NCBI RefSeq assembly: GCF_036323735.1
Contig: NC_086026.1
Span: 93,948,359 to 94,012,358, forward strand
Direction of reading: 5' to 3'
Source of the DNA: Rattus norvegicus
Taxonomy: Eukaryota; Chordata; Mammalia; Rodentia; Muridae
Length of the DNA stretch: 64,000 nucleotides
In this document: positions 37,132 to 48,887 of the stretch, one piece after another
How the letters are laid out: every line of letters starts with the position of its first letter
Position numbering within the stretch: the stretch's first letter is position 1
Made by a program: the position numbers and the translations under genes
Notes under the pieces: generated by a model
Seen by the model: the letters and a program-made list of their open reading frames with translations, nothing else
Told to the model about the DNA's origin: nothing
The model's database searches: none

Positions 37132-37233
37132 TTTTTTTTTTTTTTTTGGTTCTTTTTTTCGGAGCTGGGGACCGAACCCGGGGCCTTGCGCTTCCTAGGT
37201 AAGCGCTCTACCACTGAGCTAAATCCCCAGCCC
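37132..37233 (-). mobile_element. ID SINE (BC1-type), intact with target duplication
   Basis: It is the minus-strand ID body with box A (tagctcagtggtagag), core and box B (ggttcggtccccagc), and an A-tail at 37132-37146. The direct repeats gttaatctacattttc (16 bp) at 37116-37131 and 37234-37249 are perfect, so the insertion is recent. One core substitution (aagcgcttac instead of aagcgcttgc type) separates it from the copy at 8108. Confidence 0.97.
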
Positions 37234-37399
37234 GTTAATCTACATTTTCAAAATGTCCCTGTAAGTTGTGATGGGAACCCAGGAGTACTTGGTCTGAACC
37301 TTTCTCTGGTAGAGTGGAAAGGCCATCTGCGTGTATGCATGTGTGTTTCCTTTTCTTAATTAGTCTTGTCAGAATCTTACCAGTTTAATGGCCTTTGTG

Positions 37400-38480
37400 A
37401 AGGGGCAGATACAAGTATGAGCCATTGATTTCACCATCTTCCTTCTCCTTCCTTATTTACTACATCCTGTATTATCTTTGGGGGTATTTTAGGGCTTCTC
37501 TTTTTTTCATTTTCTAACATTTGAAGACTTAGTTGATTAATTTTCAGGATGCTGCTTCTCCTATTTCTTTTGAGGCCATATGTTTATTCCTAAAGATGCT
37601 TTTGTGCATGTTGTAGTAGTATTGCCCATTCTTCCTTTGAAATAATTTAATTTCCTTGATGTTGACTTCATTTTCAGTCACAGGATATTTACTTATTAGT
37701 TACAATAATTTTCAACCTTTTTATATCATTTTATCATTAATTTTCAATTTATATATTTTGAAAAAATATTGAGATATGATTACATTTCCTATCTGTTTTA
37801 AATGGGCTTCGAAGGCCTCTCCTTTCTGGCGAGGAGTCTTACATTTGCCCGTTTGTTCAAGTTTTTAAACTGTTACTGTGGAGGTTATGGGAAGCTAAAC
37901 AGAGAGAGGGCCCAGATGTTTCTATGGGATTTTAATGACCTCTGGTCCTTGGAGACCGTGGTGAGGAAAAGCTAATGTTCTATCGTCCCTGCAGTGGCAA
38001 GGTCTGTCTGTGTCTGCACTGCAGCCTCACACAGCCCGATGATGAGTGTGGCGCTCTGTGTCTTCAGTGTTTTATCTGTTTAAGCTAGAAACCACCAAAA
38101 AGTCACAATAAAATATTCCACGGTGATAATGACTCTTGCAAATTTCTTCTTGTATTTCTACTACTTTTTAAAATATTAGTTGGTGCATATAAATACGGAG
38201 TGGAGTCATTTTCCTGGCAAGTGTTACCTTCTATTGTTATATAGTGGCGTTTTATCTCCTATAATGCCTCTGCCTTGAGGACATTTTCTTTTATTCAAAT
38301 GTGATTATTTCCAATTTATTTTGCTTTGTTGAGTACAGTATCTTTTCCTGCACTTTTAATACTCCCACGCATTGTTCATGTGCCCTGGGGGGCTTCTTCT
38401 TCAACTGTTAAGATCTGTTCTACCATTATAGTTGTAGAGGTTTTTTTTTTTTTTTAAATAAATTGGAATTTTTTTATAAC
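37400..38480 (-). mobile_element. Ancient LINE-1-like sequence
   Basis: Antisense L1-like wording is scattered through this AT-rich block, most clearly aatattagttggtgcatataaa near 38173 and the following text. Indels are many and boundaries are uncertain. The central part (37800-38090) may be unrelated. Confidence 0.4.
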
Positions 38481-39245
38481 ATCTAAATTTTTCTTTTAAT
38501 ATGTTCTTTCACTGCATTTTAAAAGCCTTGTTGCCTTTTAAAAGCCCTAAAGTATTTTTCTCATTCAGTTGTGTTTAATCTCTGTGAGTTTGGAGGGAAA
38601 GGCTCTTCCTCTGCTGATAACACATTCTTTACAATGTTCTGCTAAGACGCTGCCTTCCTTTTTCTGTTTACTATTCTTTCCGTCTTCATCTTTTAAAACT
38701 AAAATCTTATTAGGAGTCGACTCTAGATGGAAGGCTTTGCTTCTAGGAATTTAGATTCGATTGTATAAAATCCATCTTCACTCTGAGAACAAACCACAGA
38801 GCTGGGGAAAATATGAAGTGTGCTTGAACGCATTGGCAAGGTACCCAGGCAGCCGAGCTCTGAGAACCGAGACAGAGAGACACTGGGCTGAGGCTAGCCA
38901 AACTCCACCCAGTGCTTCCTTTTCAACTCGTTTGGAGGTTCTCAGTGCTGTGGAGTTGAGAAGTTGGGCACTGAACTTGTCAGTTTCCTTGTTTGAAGAT
39001 ATGGAAATTGTAGTTTGTGGGATTTAGTCAAGAAAGAGGAATGACTGCACTACCCACAAGATAACAGAGAAAAGAAAATGAAACATTTTGTTAATCTGAA
39101 GGAGAAAAGGACAGAAAAGAGGAGTGCAGGCAGGTGAAACAAATGCAAATAAAGAGGAATACAATAGAAAAAGAATTATGTTGCCCAGAGAAAGGACTAG
39201 AAGCTGGGGATGGGGCAGAGGTGGGGCTGTATTTACCTATACTAT

Positions 39246-39246
<1 letters not shown>
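38481..39246. other. No recognised feature
   Basis: Apparently unique. The 88-codon frame at 38761-39027 has no recognised domain. Confidence 0.45.
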
Positions 39247-39276
<30 letters not shown>

Positions 39277-39425
39277 TATTACTCTATCATTTATCTTTCT
39301 CTGTATCTAGATATGTGTGCATGTAGCTAGCTATGCATCTATCTTGTTATGTATTTATCTATCTAGGGACACATACATACACACACACATGCACACACAC
39401 ACATGCACATGCATACACACACACT
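39247..39425. repeat. Compound microsatellite CAAT / TCTA / CA
   Basis: Seven CAAT units (39247-39275) pass into degenerate TCTA/TATC sequence and then, at 39366, into CATA and CA/CATG units. Confidence 0.92.
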
Positions 39426-39764
39426 ACTGCTTATGAATGGAAAGTCCAGCATGGGGTTAGATGTCCCAACTGATCTGGTCTGTCTTAGTATATGCTGGAA
39501 TTCCAAAGAAGTAGGCTCTAATGCCAGTGGGAAAAACGTACTTGCTAGCCAGGTGTGATTGAGCAGGCAATGGGCAAATGCTTTCTTTTCTTCTTCTATG
39601 CCATTACATAGGTTTCCAGTGGAAGACTTAGCCCAGATTAGAGGTGAGTTTTTCCAGCTCAAAAATATGGACATAGGTGCATCTTCCTACCTCAAAGTTT
39701 CATATTAGAAGTAGATCTTCCCACTTCAAATTAAGCAAAATCTCTCACAGATGTGCCCCCATTT

Positions 39765-39820
39765 TTGGGTTTTAGTTAATCACAGATGTAGTCAAGTTGA
39801 CAACTAAGCATAGCCATCAT
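39765..39820 (-). mobile_element. Rodent LTR-like repeat, end fragment
   Basis: gttaatcacagatgtagtcaagttgacaact with agccatcat matches the right margin of the repeat at 48888-49290. Only about 55 bp can be recognised. Confidence 0.4.
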
Positions 39821-40617
39821 AGATGATGTCATGCACGGACAACACAAAAGGACAGTATTCTATAAAGACAGACCGAGTCTGGCTACTCTTAGAGGCCAAC
39901 ATGCCAAAGATCAGTGAGATACATGGGAAAACCGGGAGAAAGGTAGGGAATAGAACGCTCCGAAAGACCTCCCGGAAGAAGGGTCTGTTAGGTTTTGGAC
40001 TTCCATTCTTCAGAATTAGGAAAGAACAGGTTTCTGTTATTTTATGTCACCAATTTTATGGCACATTTTTAGAGCAGGCTTTTGAGACTAACATAAACAA
40101 TATCTATAACTTGAACTCCTGTTCTAAGAGCTCATGTGAAGACTAAATAAGATCATGTGTATGAACTACTTGGCCTTCTCAATCCAGAGCAAACGCTGGA
40201 AAAGGTTATCTGTTTTCATTGGAATCTCATGTGGAGAGGAGGCTTGCGTCTCCTTGCAGCGTTCTTGTGCCCCTTTACACAGCACAATATATCCACATGT
40301 CTGCGATACATATCATGCGCATCAACACAAAACTGACTCTAATGGCCCTTCATTCAGATGCCATTTAATCCTATCCATATGATCTCAGTCAAGAACCTCG
40401 TAATCTTTTTCTATATTTTACAAATCCGTGTTAATCAGCTGGCAGAATGCCTAAAGCAATCAAGTTAGAGAAGGAAAGATTTCTTTTGGCTCCCAGTCTC
40501 AGAGGTTTCATCCACAGTTTCTTGGATGTCTTGCTAACAGGAAAAACATTGAAGGGGCATACAGTGGATGAACAATGGATACTATTGCTTACCTCATGGC
40601 TGACAGAGAGAGGCAAG
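39821..40617. other. No recognised feature
   Basis: A 107-codon frame at 39823-40146 carries no domain I recognise. No repeat recognised. Confidence 0.45.
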
Positions 40618-40678
40618 GGTGTGTGTGTGTGTGCGTGTGTGTGTGTGTGTGTGTGCGTGTGCGTGCGTGTGTGTGTGT

Positions 40679-40718
<40 letters not shown>
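40618..40718. repeat. GT dinucleotide repeat with GC interruptions
   Basis: About 50 GT units with several gcgt variants. Val-Cys and Thr-His frames here are artefacts. Confidence 0.97.
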
Positions 40719-40720
<2 letters not shown>

Positions 40721-41910
40721 TAATAAGATTCCTACAACAAACCCTTCCCCAGAAGTTCATGACTCTCTCTATATAAATGATTAGTCCATCCAGGAGGTCA
40801 AACGTCTTTCAATTTAATTACCTTCCCAAAGTCCTGTTTCTGGACACTGCTGTATTGGGGCACCAAACCTTTCTCACATGCGCTTGGGATTGGAGCAGAG
40901 AGGAGAGTGGAATAAGACAACCCAAACCATAACTGTGTTCATCATGTCTGAGAATTTCTGAGTTCTAAACTACATCTCATGGAATGGAGCAGCAAAGTTT
41001 CCTCTTCAAATAAGAGAAGACCGCTGTTCTCAAAGAGAACCAGAGTTAGTTGTGCTAAAGGGGAGGGAGTCCAGCAACACTGTCTTCTCCCTGCTTTTTA
41101 TTGCTTGGAAAGATCTTGCCATGAGTATTTTATAGAGGAAAATAAGGAAAACAAAAATAAGAAAAGAAAGGGTAGTGTCATCTGAGTAGTTTGGTTGTGG
41201 CGGGACTCACTTGGAACAAAGCTGAGAGCAACAGCCTTACTTTAAGTCACAGTTTTCACTGGTAAGTTACCTTGGGCATTTGTGGCAAAACCTTGAAGTC
41301 TGGGGTGGATGACCATGAGGACAGTTCAATTTAGTCTTCTGAGTCCTAGCATATTAAAATTCCGGTGAAACAAAATAACAGTGTACTTTGAAATAAATTC
41401 TAGCATGAATAAAGTGAATGAATGACATTTAGAATGAATGACATTATTTTTAGAAGTAGCTTTTTTTTTTCTTCCTGTTTTCTCATTGTAGACCTGAGTT
41501 GGCAAAGCATGAAGAAAGAGTGTGTGCTGTCATGCAGCATAAGGAGTCATGCACGGCCCATCTCTTCCAATATACTATGAGGCTTCAAGGGTAATGCTAG
41601 GGTTAGTACATGAACAAAGAATAAGGTTGTAGGCTTGGGCAATTGCTCTTAATTGAAAGATAGATGGTTGAACTCTGGACAGAAATCACAAGTAGAAAGC
41701 ACTAGAACAACTGCCTTTTAAATTACATGTCTTCTCATGTAAGTAGAAATTTTCTCTCCTATAAAGATTTAGTATCATGGTGTGATTACACAGTATGGCT
41801 ATAAACCAACACTGTACCGAGTGATATCACCATGTAAGACGGTTAATCGAGAGAAATCCTTCGTTGTCACTATAACACACCATTGAATATTCATATCAAA
41901 CCAATGATTA
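40719..41910. other. No recognised feature
   Basis: Apparently unique flank of the full-length L1. It contains a short tandem gaatgaatgacattt duplication near 41410-41440. Confidence 0.45.
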
Positions 41911-42638
41911 TTTTTTTTTCATTTTTTTTATTAACTTGAGTATTTCTTATATACATTTCGAGTGTTATTCCCTTTCCCGGTTTCCGGGCAAACATCCCCC
42001 TCCCCCCTCCCCTTCCTTATGGGTGTTCCCCTCCCAACCCTCCCCCCATTGCCGCCCTCCCCCCATAGACTAGTTCACTGGGGGTTCAGTCTTAGCAGGA
42101 CCCAGGGCTTCCCCTTCCACTGGTGCTCTTACTAGGATATTCATTGCTACCTATGGGGTCAGAGTCCAGGGTCAGTCCATGTATAGTCTTTAGGTAGTGG
42201 CTTAGTCCCTGGAAGCTCTGGTTGCTTGGCATTGTTGTACTTTTGGGGTCTCGAGCCCCTTCAAGCTCTTCCAGTTCTTTCTCTGATTCCTTCAATAGGG
42301 GACCTATTCTCAGTTCAGTGGTTTGCTGCTGGCATTCGCCTCTGTATTTGCTGTATTCTGGCTGTGTCTCTCAGGAGCGATCTACATCCGGCTCCTGTCG
42401 GTCTGCACTTCTTTGCTTCATCCATCTTGTCTAATTGGGTGGCTGTATATGTATGGGCCACATGTGGGGCAGGCTCTGAATGGGTGTTCCTTCAGTCTCT
42501 GTTTTAATCTTTGCCTCTCCCTTCCCTGCCAAGGGTATTCTTTTTCCTCATTTAAAGAAGGAGTGAAGCATTCGCATTTTGATCATCCGTCTTGAGTTTC
42601 GTTTGTTCTAGGGATCTAGGGTAATTCAAGCATTTGGG

Positions 42639-45600
42639 CTAATAGCCACTTATCAATGAGTGCATACCATGTATGTCTGTCTGTGATTGGGTTAGCTCAC
42701 TCAGGATGATATTTTCCAGTTCCAACCCTTTGCCTACGAATTTCATAAACTCGTTGTTTTTGATAGCTGAGTAATATTCCATTGTGTAGATGTACCACAT
42801 TTTCTGTATCCATTCCTCTGTTGAAGGGCATCTGGGTTCTTTCCAGTTTCTGGCTATTATAAATAAGGCTGCGATGAACATAGTGGAGCACGTGTCTCTT
42901 TTATATGTTGAGGCATCTTTTGGGTATATGCCCAAGAGAGGTATAGCTGGATCCTCAGGCAGTTCAATGTCCAATTTTCTGAAGAACCTCCAGACTGATT
43001 TCCAGAATGGTTTTAACAGTCTGCAATCCCACCAACAATGGAGGAGTGTTCCTCTTTCTCCACATCCTCGCCAGCATCTGCTGTCACCTGAGTTTTTGAT
43101 CTTAGCCAATCGCACTGGTGTGAGGTGAAATCTCAGGGTTGTTTTGATTTGCATTTCCCTTATGACTAAAGATGTTGAACATTTCTTTAGGTGTTTCTCT
43201 GCCATTCGGCATTCCTCAGCTGTGAATTCTTTGTTTAGCTCTGAACCCCATTTTTTAATAGGGTTATTTGTTTCCCTGCGGTCTAACTTCTTGAGTTCTT
43301 TGTATATTTTGGATATAAGGCCTCTATCTGTTGTAGGATTGGTAAAGATCTTTTCCCAATCTGTTGGTTGCCGTTTTGTCCTAACCACAGTGTCCTTTGC
43401 CTTACAGAAGCTTTGCAGTTTTATGAGATCCCATTTGTCGATTCTTGATCTTAGAGCATAAGCCATTGGTGTTTTGTTCAGGAAATTTTTTCCAGTGCCC
43501 ATGTGTTCCAGATGCTTCCCTAGTTTTTCTTCTATTAGTTTGAGTGTGTCTGGTTTGATGTGGAGGTCCTTGATCCACTTGGACTTAAGCTTTGTACAGG
43601 GTGATAAGCATGGATCGATCTGCATTCTTCTACATGTTGACCTCCAGTTGAACCAGCACCATTTGCTGAAAATGCTATCTTCTTTCCATTGGATGGTTTT
43701 GGCTCCTTTGTCAAAAATCAAGTGACCATAGGTGTGTGCGTTCATTTCTGGGTCTTCAATTCTTTTCCATTGGCCTATCTGTCTGTCTCTGTACCAATAC
43801 CATGCAGTTTTTATCACTATTGCTCTGTAATACTGCTTGAGTTCAGGGATAGTGATTCCCCCTGAAGTCCTTTTATTGTTGAGGATAGCTTTGGCTATTC
43901 TGGGTTTTTTGTTATTCCAGATGAATTTGCAAATTGTTCTGTCTAACTCTTTGAAGAATTGGATTGGTATTTTGATGGGGATTGCATTGAATCTGTAGAT
44001 TGCTTTTGGTAAAATGGCCATTTTTACTATATTAGTCCTGCCAATCCATGAGCATGGGAGATCTTTCCATCTTCTGAGGTCTTCTTCAATTTCTTTCCTC
44101 AGTGTCTTGAAGTTCTTATTGTACAGATTTTTACTTGCTTGGTTAAAGTCACACCGAGGTACTTTATATTATTTGGGTCTATTATGAAGGGTGTCGTTTC
44201 CCTAATTTCTTTCTCGGCTTGTTTCTCTTTTGTATAGAGGAAGGCAACTGATTTATTTGAGTTAATTTTATACCCAGCCACTTTGCTGAAGTTGTTTATC
44301 AGCTTTAGTAGTTCTCTGGTGGAACTTTTGGGATCACTTAAATATACTATCATGTCATCTGCAAATAGTGATATTTTGACCTCTTCTTTTCCGATCTGTA
44401 TCCCTTTGATCTCCTTTTGTTGTCTGATTGCTCTGGCTAGAACTTCAAGAACTATATTGAATAAGTAGGGAGAGAGTGGGCAGCCTTGTCTCGTCCCTGA
44501 TTTTAGTGGGATTGCTTCAAGTTTCTCTCCATTTAGTTTAATGTTAGCAACTGGTTTGCTGTATATGGCTTTTACTATGTTTAGGTATGGGCCTTGAATT
44601 CCTATTCTTTCCAGGACTTTTATCATGAAGGGGTGTTGAATTTTGTCAAATGCTTTCTCAGCATCTAATGAAATGATCATGTGGTTCTGTTCTTTCAGTT
44701 TGTTTATATAATGGATCACGTTGATGGTTTTCCGTATATTAAACCATCCCTGCATGCCTGGGATGAAGCCTACTTGATCATGGTGGATGATTGTTTTGAT
44801 GTGCTCTTGAATTCGGTTTGCCAGAATTTTATTGAGTATTTTTGCGTCGATATTCATAAGGGAAATTGGTCTGAAGTTCTCTTTCTTTGTTGTGTCTTTG
44901 TGTGGTTTAGGTATAAGAGTAATTGTGGCTTCGTAGAAGGTATTCGGTACTGATCCATCTGTTTCAATTTTGTGGAATAGTTTGGATAATATTGGTATGA
45001 GGTCTTCTATGAAGGTTTGATAGAATTCTGCACTAAACCCGTCTGGACCTGGGCTCTTTTTGGTTGGGAGACCTTTAATGACTGCTTCTATTTCCTTAGG
45101 AGTTATGGGGTTGTTTAACTGGTTTATCTGTTCCTGATTTAACTTCGATACCTGGTATCTGTCTAGGAAATTGTCCATTTCCTGCAGATTTTCAAGTTTT
45201 GTTGAATATAGGCTTTTATAGTAAGATCTGATGATTTTTTGAATTTCCTCTGAATCTGTAGTTATGTCTCCCTTTTCATTTCTGATTTTGTTAATTTGGA
45301 TACACTCTCTGTGTCCTCTCGTTAGTCTGGCTAAGGGTTTATCTATCTTGTTGATTTTCTCAAAGAACCAACTTTTGGTTCTGTTGATTCTTTCTATGGT
45401 CCTTTTTGTTTCTACTTGGTTGATTTCAGCTCTGAGTTTGATTATTTCCTGCCTTCTACTCCTCCTGGGTGTATTTGCTTCTTTTTGTTCTAGAGCTTTT
45501 AGGTGTGCTGTCAAGCTGCTGACATATGCTCTTTCCTGTTTCTTTCTGCAGGCACTCAGCGCTATGAGTTTTCCTCTTAGCACAGCTTTCATTGTGTCCC

Positions 45601-46465
45601 ATAAGTTTGGGTATGTTGTATCTTCATTTTCATTAAATTCTAAAAAGTTTTTAATTTCTTTCTTTATTTCTTCCTTGACCAGGTTATCATTGAGTAGAGC
45701 ATTGTTCAATTTCCACGTATATGTCGGCATTCTTCCCTTATTGTTATTGAAGACCAGTTTTAGGCCGTGGTGGTCCGATAGCACGCATGGGATTATTTCT
45801 ATCTTTCTGTACCTGTTGAGGCCCGTTTTTTGACCAATTATATGGTCAATTTTGGAGAAAGTACCATGAGGAGCTGAGAAGAAGGTATATCCTTTTGCTT
45901 TAGGATAGAATGTTCTATAAATATCCGTTAAGTCCATTTGGCTCATGACTTCTCTTAGTCTGTCGACATCACTGTTTAATTTCTGTTTCCATGATCTGTC
46001 CATTGATGAGGGTGGGGTGTTGAAATCTCCCACTATTATTGTGTGAGGTGCAATGTGTGTTTTGTGCTTTAGTAAGGTTTCTTTTACGTATGTAGGTGCC
46101 CTTGTATTTGGGGCATAGATATTTAGGATTGAGAGTTCATCTTGGTGGATTTTTCCTTTGATGAATATGAAGTGTCCTTCCTTATCTTTTTTGATGACTT
46201 TTAGTTGGAAATTGATTTTATTTGATATTAGAATGGCTACTCCAGCTTGCTTCTTCTGACCATTTGCTTGGAAAGTTGTTTTCCAGCCTTTCACTCTGAG
46301 GTAGTGTCTGTCTTTGTCTCTGAGGTGTGTTTCCTGTAGGCAGCAGAATGCAGGGTCCTCATTGCGTATCCAGTTTGTTAATCTATGTCTTTTTATTGGG
46401 GAGTTGAGGTCATTGATATTGAGAGATATTAAGGAATAGTGATTATTGTTTCCCTTTATATTCAT
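42639..46465 (-). pseudogene. L1 ORF2 (endonuclease-reverse transcriptase), one frameshift
   Basis: ORF2p nicks the target and reverse-transcribes L1 RNA. The first frame (46465 to 44099, 788 codons) holds the APE-like endonuclease: QETH at residues 44-47, IYAPN 116-120, GDFNT 146-150, SKIDHI 204-209 and SDHHGLKL 230-237. The reverse transcriptase follows, with SLDAEKAFDKI around 599-609, GTRQGCPLSP 657-666 and FADD 701-704. Near residue 779 a single base is missing in the T-run 44128-44132 (plus strand), and this frame stops nine codons later. The remainder continues in another frame (methionine at 44021, stop at 42639) and includes the C-terminal zinc-knuckle-like C-x3-C-x7-H-x4-C. Both pieces plus the gap give close to the usual ~1275 codons. 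The truncated product would keep endonuclease and RT motifs but lose the C-terminal domain. Confidence 0.95.
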
Positions 46466-46524
46466 ATTTGGATGTGAGGTTATGTTTGTGTGCTTTCATT
46501 CTCTTTGTTTTGTTGCCAAGACGA

Positions 46525-47598
46525 TTAGTTTCTTGCTTCTTCTTGGGTATAGCTTGCCTCCTTATGTTGGGCTTTACCATTTATTATCCTTTGTAGTGCT
46601 GGATTTGTAGAAAGATATTGTGTAAATTTGGTTTTGTCATGGAATATCTTGGTTTCTCCATCAATGTTAATTGAGAGTTTTGCTGGATACAGTAACCTGG
46701 GCTGGCATTTGTGTTCTCTTAGGGTCTGTATGACATCAGTCCAGGATCTTCTGGCCTTCATAGTTTCTGGCGAGAAGTCTGGTGTGATTCTGATAGGTCT
46801 CCCTTTATATGTTACTTGACCTTTTTCCCTTACTGCTTTTAATATTCTTTCTTTATTTTGTGCGTTTGGTGTTTTGACAATTATGTGACGGGAGGTGTTT
46901 CTTTTCTGGTCCAATCTATTTGGAGTTCTGTAGGCTTCTTGTATGTCTATGGGTATCTCTTTTTTTAGGTTAGGGAAGTTTTCTTCTATGATTTTGTTGA
47001 AGATATTTACTGGTCCTTTGAGCTGGGAGTCTTCACTCTCTTCTATACCTATTATCCTTAGGTTTGATCTTCTCATTGAGTCCTGGATTTCCTGTATGTT
47101 TTGGACCAGTAGCTTTTTCTGCTTTACATTATCTTTGACAGTTGAGTCAATGATTTCTATGGAATCTTCTGCTCCTGAGATTCTCTCTTCCATCTCTTGT
47201 ATTCTGTTGGTGAAGCTTGTATCTACAGCTCCTTGTCTCTTCTTTTGGTTTTCTATATCCAGGGTTGTTTCCATGTGTTCTTTCTTGATTGCTTCTATTT
47301 CCATTTTTAATTCCTTCAACTGTTTGATTGTGTTTTCCTGGAATTCTTTCAGGGATTTTTGCGATTCCTCTCTGTAGGCTTCTACTTGTTTATTAATGTT
47401 TTCCTGTGTTTCCCTAAGTGTGTTCATGTCTTTCTTGAAGTCCTCCAGCATCATGATCAAATATGATTTTGAAACTAGATCTTGCTTTTCTGGTGTGTTT
47501 GGATATTCCATGTTTGTTTTGGTGGGAGAATTGGGCTCCGATGATGGCATGTAGTCTTGGTTTCTGTTGCTTGGGTTCCTGCGCTTGCCTCTCGCCAT
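46525..47598 (-). CDS. L1 ORF1 protein (RNA-binding chaperone), intact
   Basis: The 357-codon frame is complete from ATG to stop with no internal break. The product is the trimeric nucleic-acid chaperone that coats L1 RNA in cytoplasmic RNPs. Seen in the sequence: a basic N-terminus (MARGKRR), Ser/Thr-Pro sites near residues 24 and 35, a long Glu/Lys/Gln-rich coiled-coil from about 45 to 175, an RRM-like segment opening NLRIIGIEE (179-187), and a C-terminal domain with RHIIVK (237-242), YKGRPIRITPDFS (264-276) and YPAKLSI (304-310). Length is usual for rodent L1 ORF1. The start is the first ATG after the 5' UTR, with G at +4. ORF2 begins 59 bp downstream. Confidence 0.95.
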   Translation of the reverse strand: MARGKRRNPSNRNQDYMPSSEPNSPTKTNMEYPNTPEKQDLVSKSYLIMMLEDFKKDMNTLRETQENINKQVEAYREESQKSLKEFQENTIKQLKELKMEIEAIKKEHMETTLDIENQKKRQGAVDTSFTNRIQEMEERISGAEDSIEIIDSTVKDNVKQKKLLVQNIQEIQDSMRRSNLRIIGIEESEDSQLKGPVNIFNKIIEENFPNLKKEIPIDIQEAYRTPNRLDQKRNTSRHIIVKTPNAQNKERILKAVREKGQVTYKGRPIRITPDFSPETMKARRSWTDVIQTLREHKCQPRLLYPAKLSINIDGETKIFHDKTKFTQYLSTNPALQRIINGKAQHKEASYTQEEARN

Positions 47599-48335
47599 CA
47601 GATTATCTCTAGTGTTACTTTGTTCTGCTATTTCTGACAGTGGCTAGACTGTCCTATAAGCCTGTGTGTCAGGAGTGCTGTAGACCTGTTTTCCTCTCTT
47701 TCAGTCAGTTATGGGGACAGAGTGTTCTGCTTTCGGGCGTGTAGTTTTTCCTCTCTCCAGGTCTTCAGCTGTTCCTGTGGGCCTGTGTCTTGAGTTCACC
47801 AGGCAGCTTTCTTGCAGCAGAAAATTTGGTCTTACCTGTGGTCCCCAGGCTCAAGTTCGCTCGTGGGGTGCTGCCCAGGGGCTCTCTGCAGCGGCAGTAA
47901 CCAGGAAGACCTGTGCCGCCACTTCCGGGAACTTCAGTGCACCAGGGTTCCAGATGGTCTTTGGTTTTTTCCTCTGGTGTCCGAGACGTGTGTGCAGGGA
48001 GCAGTCTCTTCTGGTTTCCCAGGCTTGTCTGCCTCTCTGAAGGTTTAGCTCTCCCTCCCACGGGATTTGGGTGCAGAGAACTGTTTATCCAGTCTGTTTC
48101 TTTCAGGTTCCGGTGGTGTCTCAGGCAGGGGTCCTGCCGCTCCTGGGCCCTCCCCCACGGGAGCCCCGAGGCCTTATACAGTTTCCTCTTGGGCCAGGGA
48201 TGTGGGCAGGGGTGAGCAGTGTTGGTGGTCTCTTCCGCTCTGCAGCCTCAGGAGTGCCCACCTGACCAGGCGGTTGGGTCTCTCTCTCACCGGGTCTGGG
48301 AGCAGAGAGCTGCTGCGGGCCGGGATCCGTGGGTG
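47599..48335 (-). promoter_or_regulatory. L1 5' UTR with presumed internal promoter
   Basis: About 735 bp upstream of ORF1, GC- and CpG-richer than anything else in the window. It contains internally similar blocks (for example gggatttgggtgcagagaactg near 48062 and gggtctgggagcagagagctg near 48293, plus strand). In rodent L1s this region carries the internal Pol II promoter. Promoter activity is inferred, not seen. Short frames lie on both strands here. Confidence 0.7.
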
Positions 48336-48361
48336 TCTATTTCTTATTTCTTATATGTATG

Positions 48362-48665
48362 TCTTACTTTTTTTTATGGTTGTGATAAGACACCATGACT
48401 AAGGCAACAGCTTCAAAGGGTGAGTCCATAAATCATGGTAGGAAGGAAGGCATGGTCTTGGAGCAGTAGCTGAGATTTTATATCCTGATCTGTAAGCACA
48501 AGTCAGAAAGAGTGAATTTTCAAAGTCTATCCACAGGAACACACCTCTTCTAACAAGGCCACACCTCTGAATCCTTTCCAAACAGTTCCACCAACTGAGG
48601 ACAGAACATTCAAATATGTGAACAGAACATTCAAATATATAAGCCTATGGATGCCACATTCTATA
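48362..48665 (-). mobile_element. Rodent LTR-like repeat (MaLR-like)
   Basis: The plus strand reads ggttgtgataagacaccatg, ctaaggcaac, then aacaaggccacacctctgaatcc, ttccaccaactgagg and aagcctatggatgcc. It is the family of 26270 and 50372. Its left end touches the L1 5' end. Confidence 0.6.
48601..48642. repeat. 21-bp tandem duplication
   Basis: Two adjacent copies of acagaacattcaaatat plus four variable bases, inside the LTR-like repeat. Confidence 0.9.
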
Positions 48666-48887
48666 CCCTAATCCCCATATGCTTGTGGTCATACCGTAAT
48701 GCAAAATGCATTTAGTTCAGCTTCAAAAGTCCCCATATTCTTTCATGCACCCAACACAGTTTAGAAGCTTGATGTCCAAAATCTCTTCTGAGAATCAAAC
48801 CAGTCTCTTTTTTGTAACTCCCAGCAAAATGAAAAACCAAATTATGTACTTTCAATGTACAATGCCATAGAATATATCATTTTAGTT
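48666..48887 (-). mobile_element. Rodent repeat, internal part (left piece)
   Basis: Text such as aaaagtccccatattctttc, gaagcttgatgtccaaaatctcttctgaga and aattatgtactttcaatgtacaatgcc is rodent-repeat wording that resumes after the nested element, near 49300. It appears to be the internal region of the repeat at 48362. Confidence 0.45.

Larger units (their letters stand above)
41911..48335 (-). mobile_element. Full-length young rat-type LINE-1
   Basis: A nearly complete 6.4-kb L1 read on the minus strand. It has a CpG-rich 5' UTR (47599-48335), ORF1 (46525-47598), a 59-bp inter-ORF spacer, ORF2 (42639-46465, one frameshift) and a ~700-bp 3' UTR. The 3' UTR carries a G-rich polypurine tract (C-rich on plus, 41995-42064) and ends in an AATAAA overlapping an A-tail (41911-41930). 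The open ORF1 and almost open ORF2 imply a recent insertion. I found no convincing target duplication; the 5' end lies next to another repeat at 48362, so its exact boundary is uncertain by about 20 bp. Confidence 0.97.

Noticed and set aside
45264..45833. A 189-codon plus-strand hydrophobic frame
   Set aside because: It is the complement of L1 ORF2. Other plus-strand frames between 42790 and 47377 are rejected for the same reason.
48067..48402. A 111-codon plus-strand frame leaving the L1 5' UTR into flanking DNA, similar in position to primate ORF0
   Set aside because: It begins at TTG, not ATG, so I prefer the ATG frame at 47711 as the only antisense frame worth checking.
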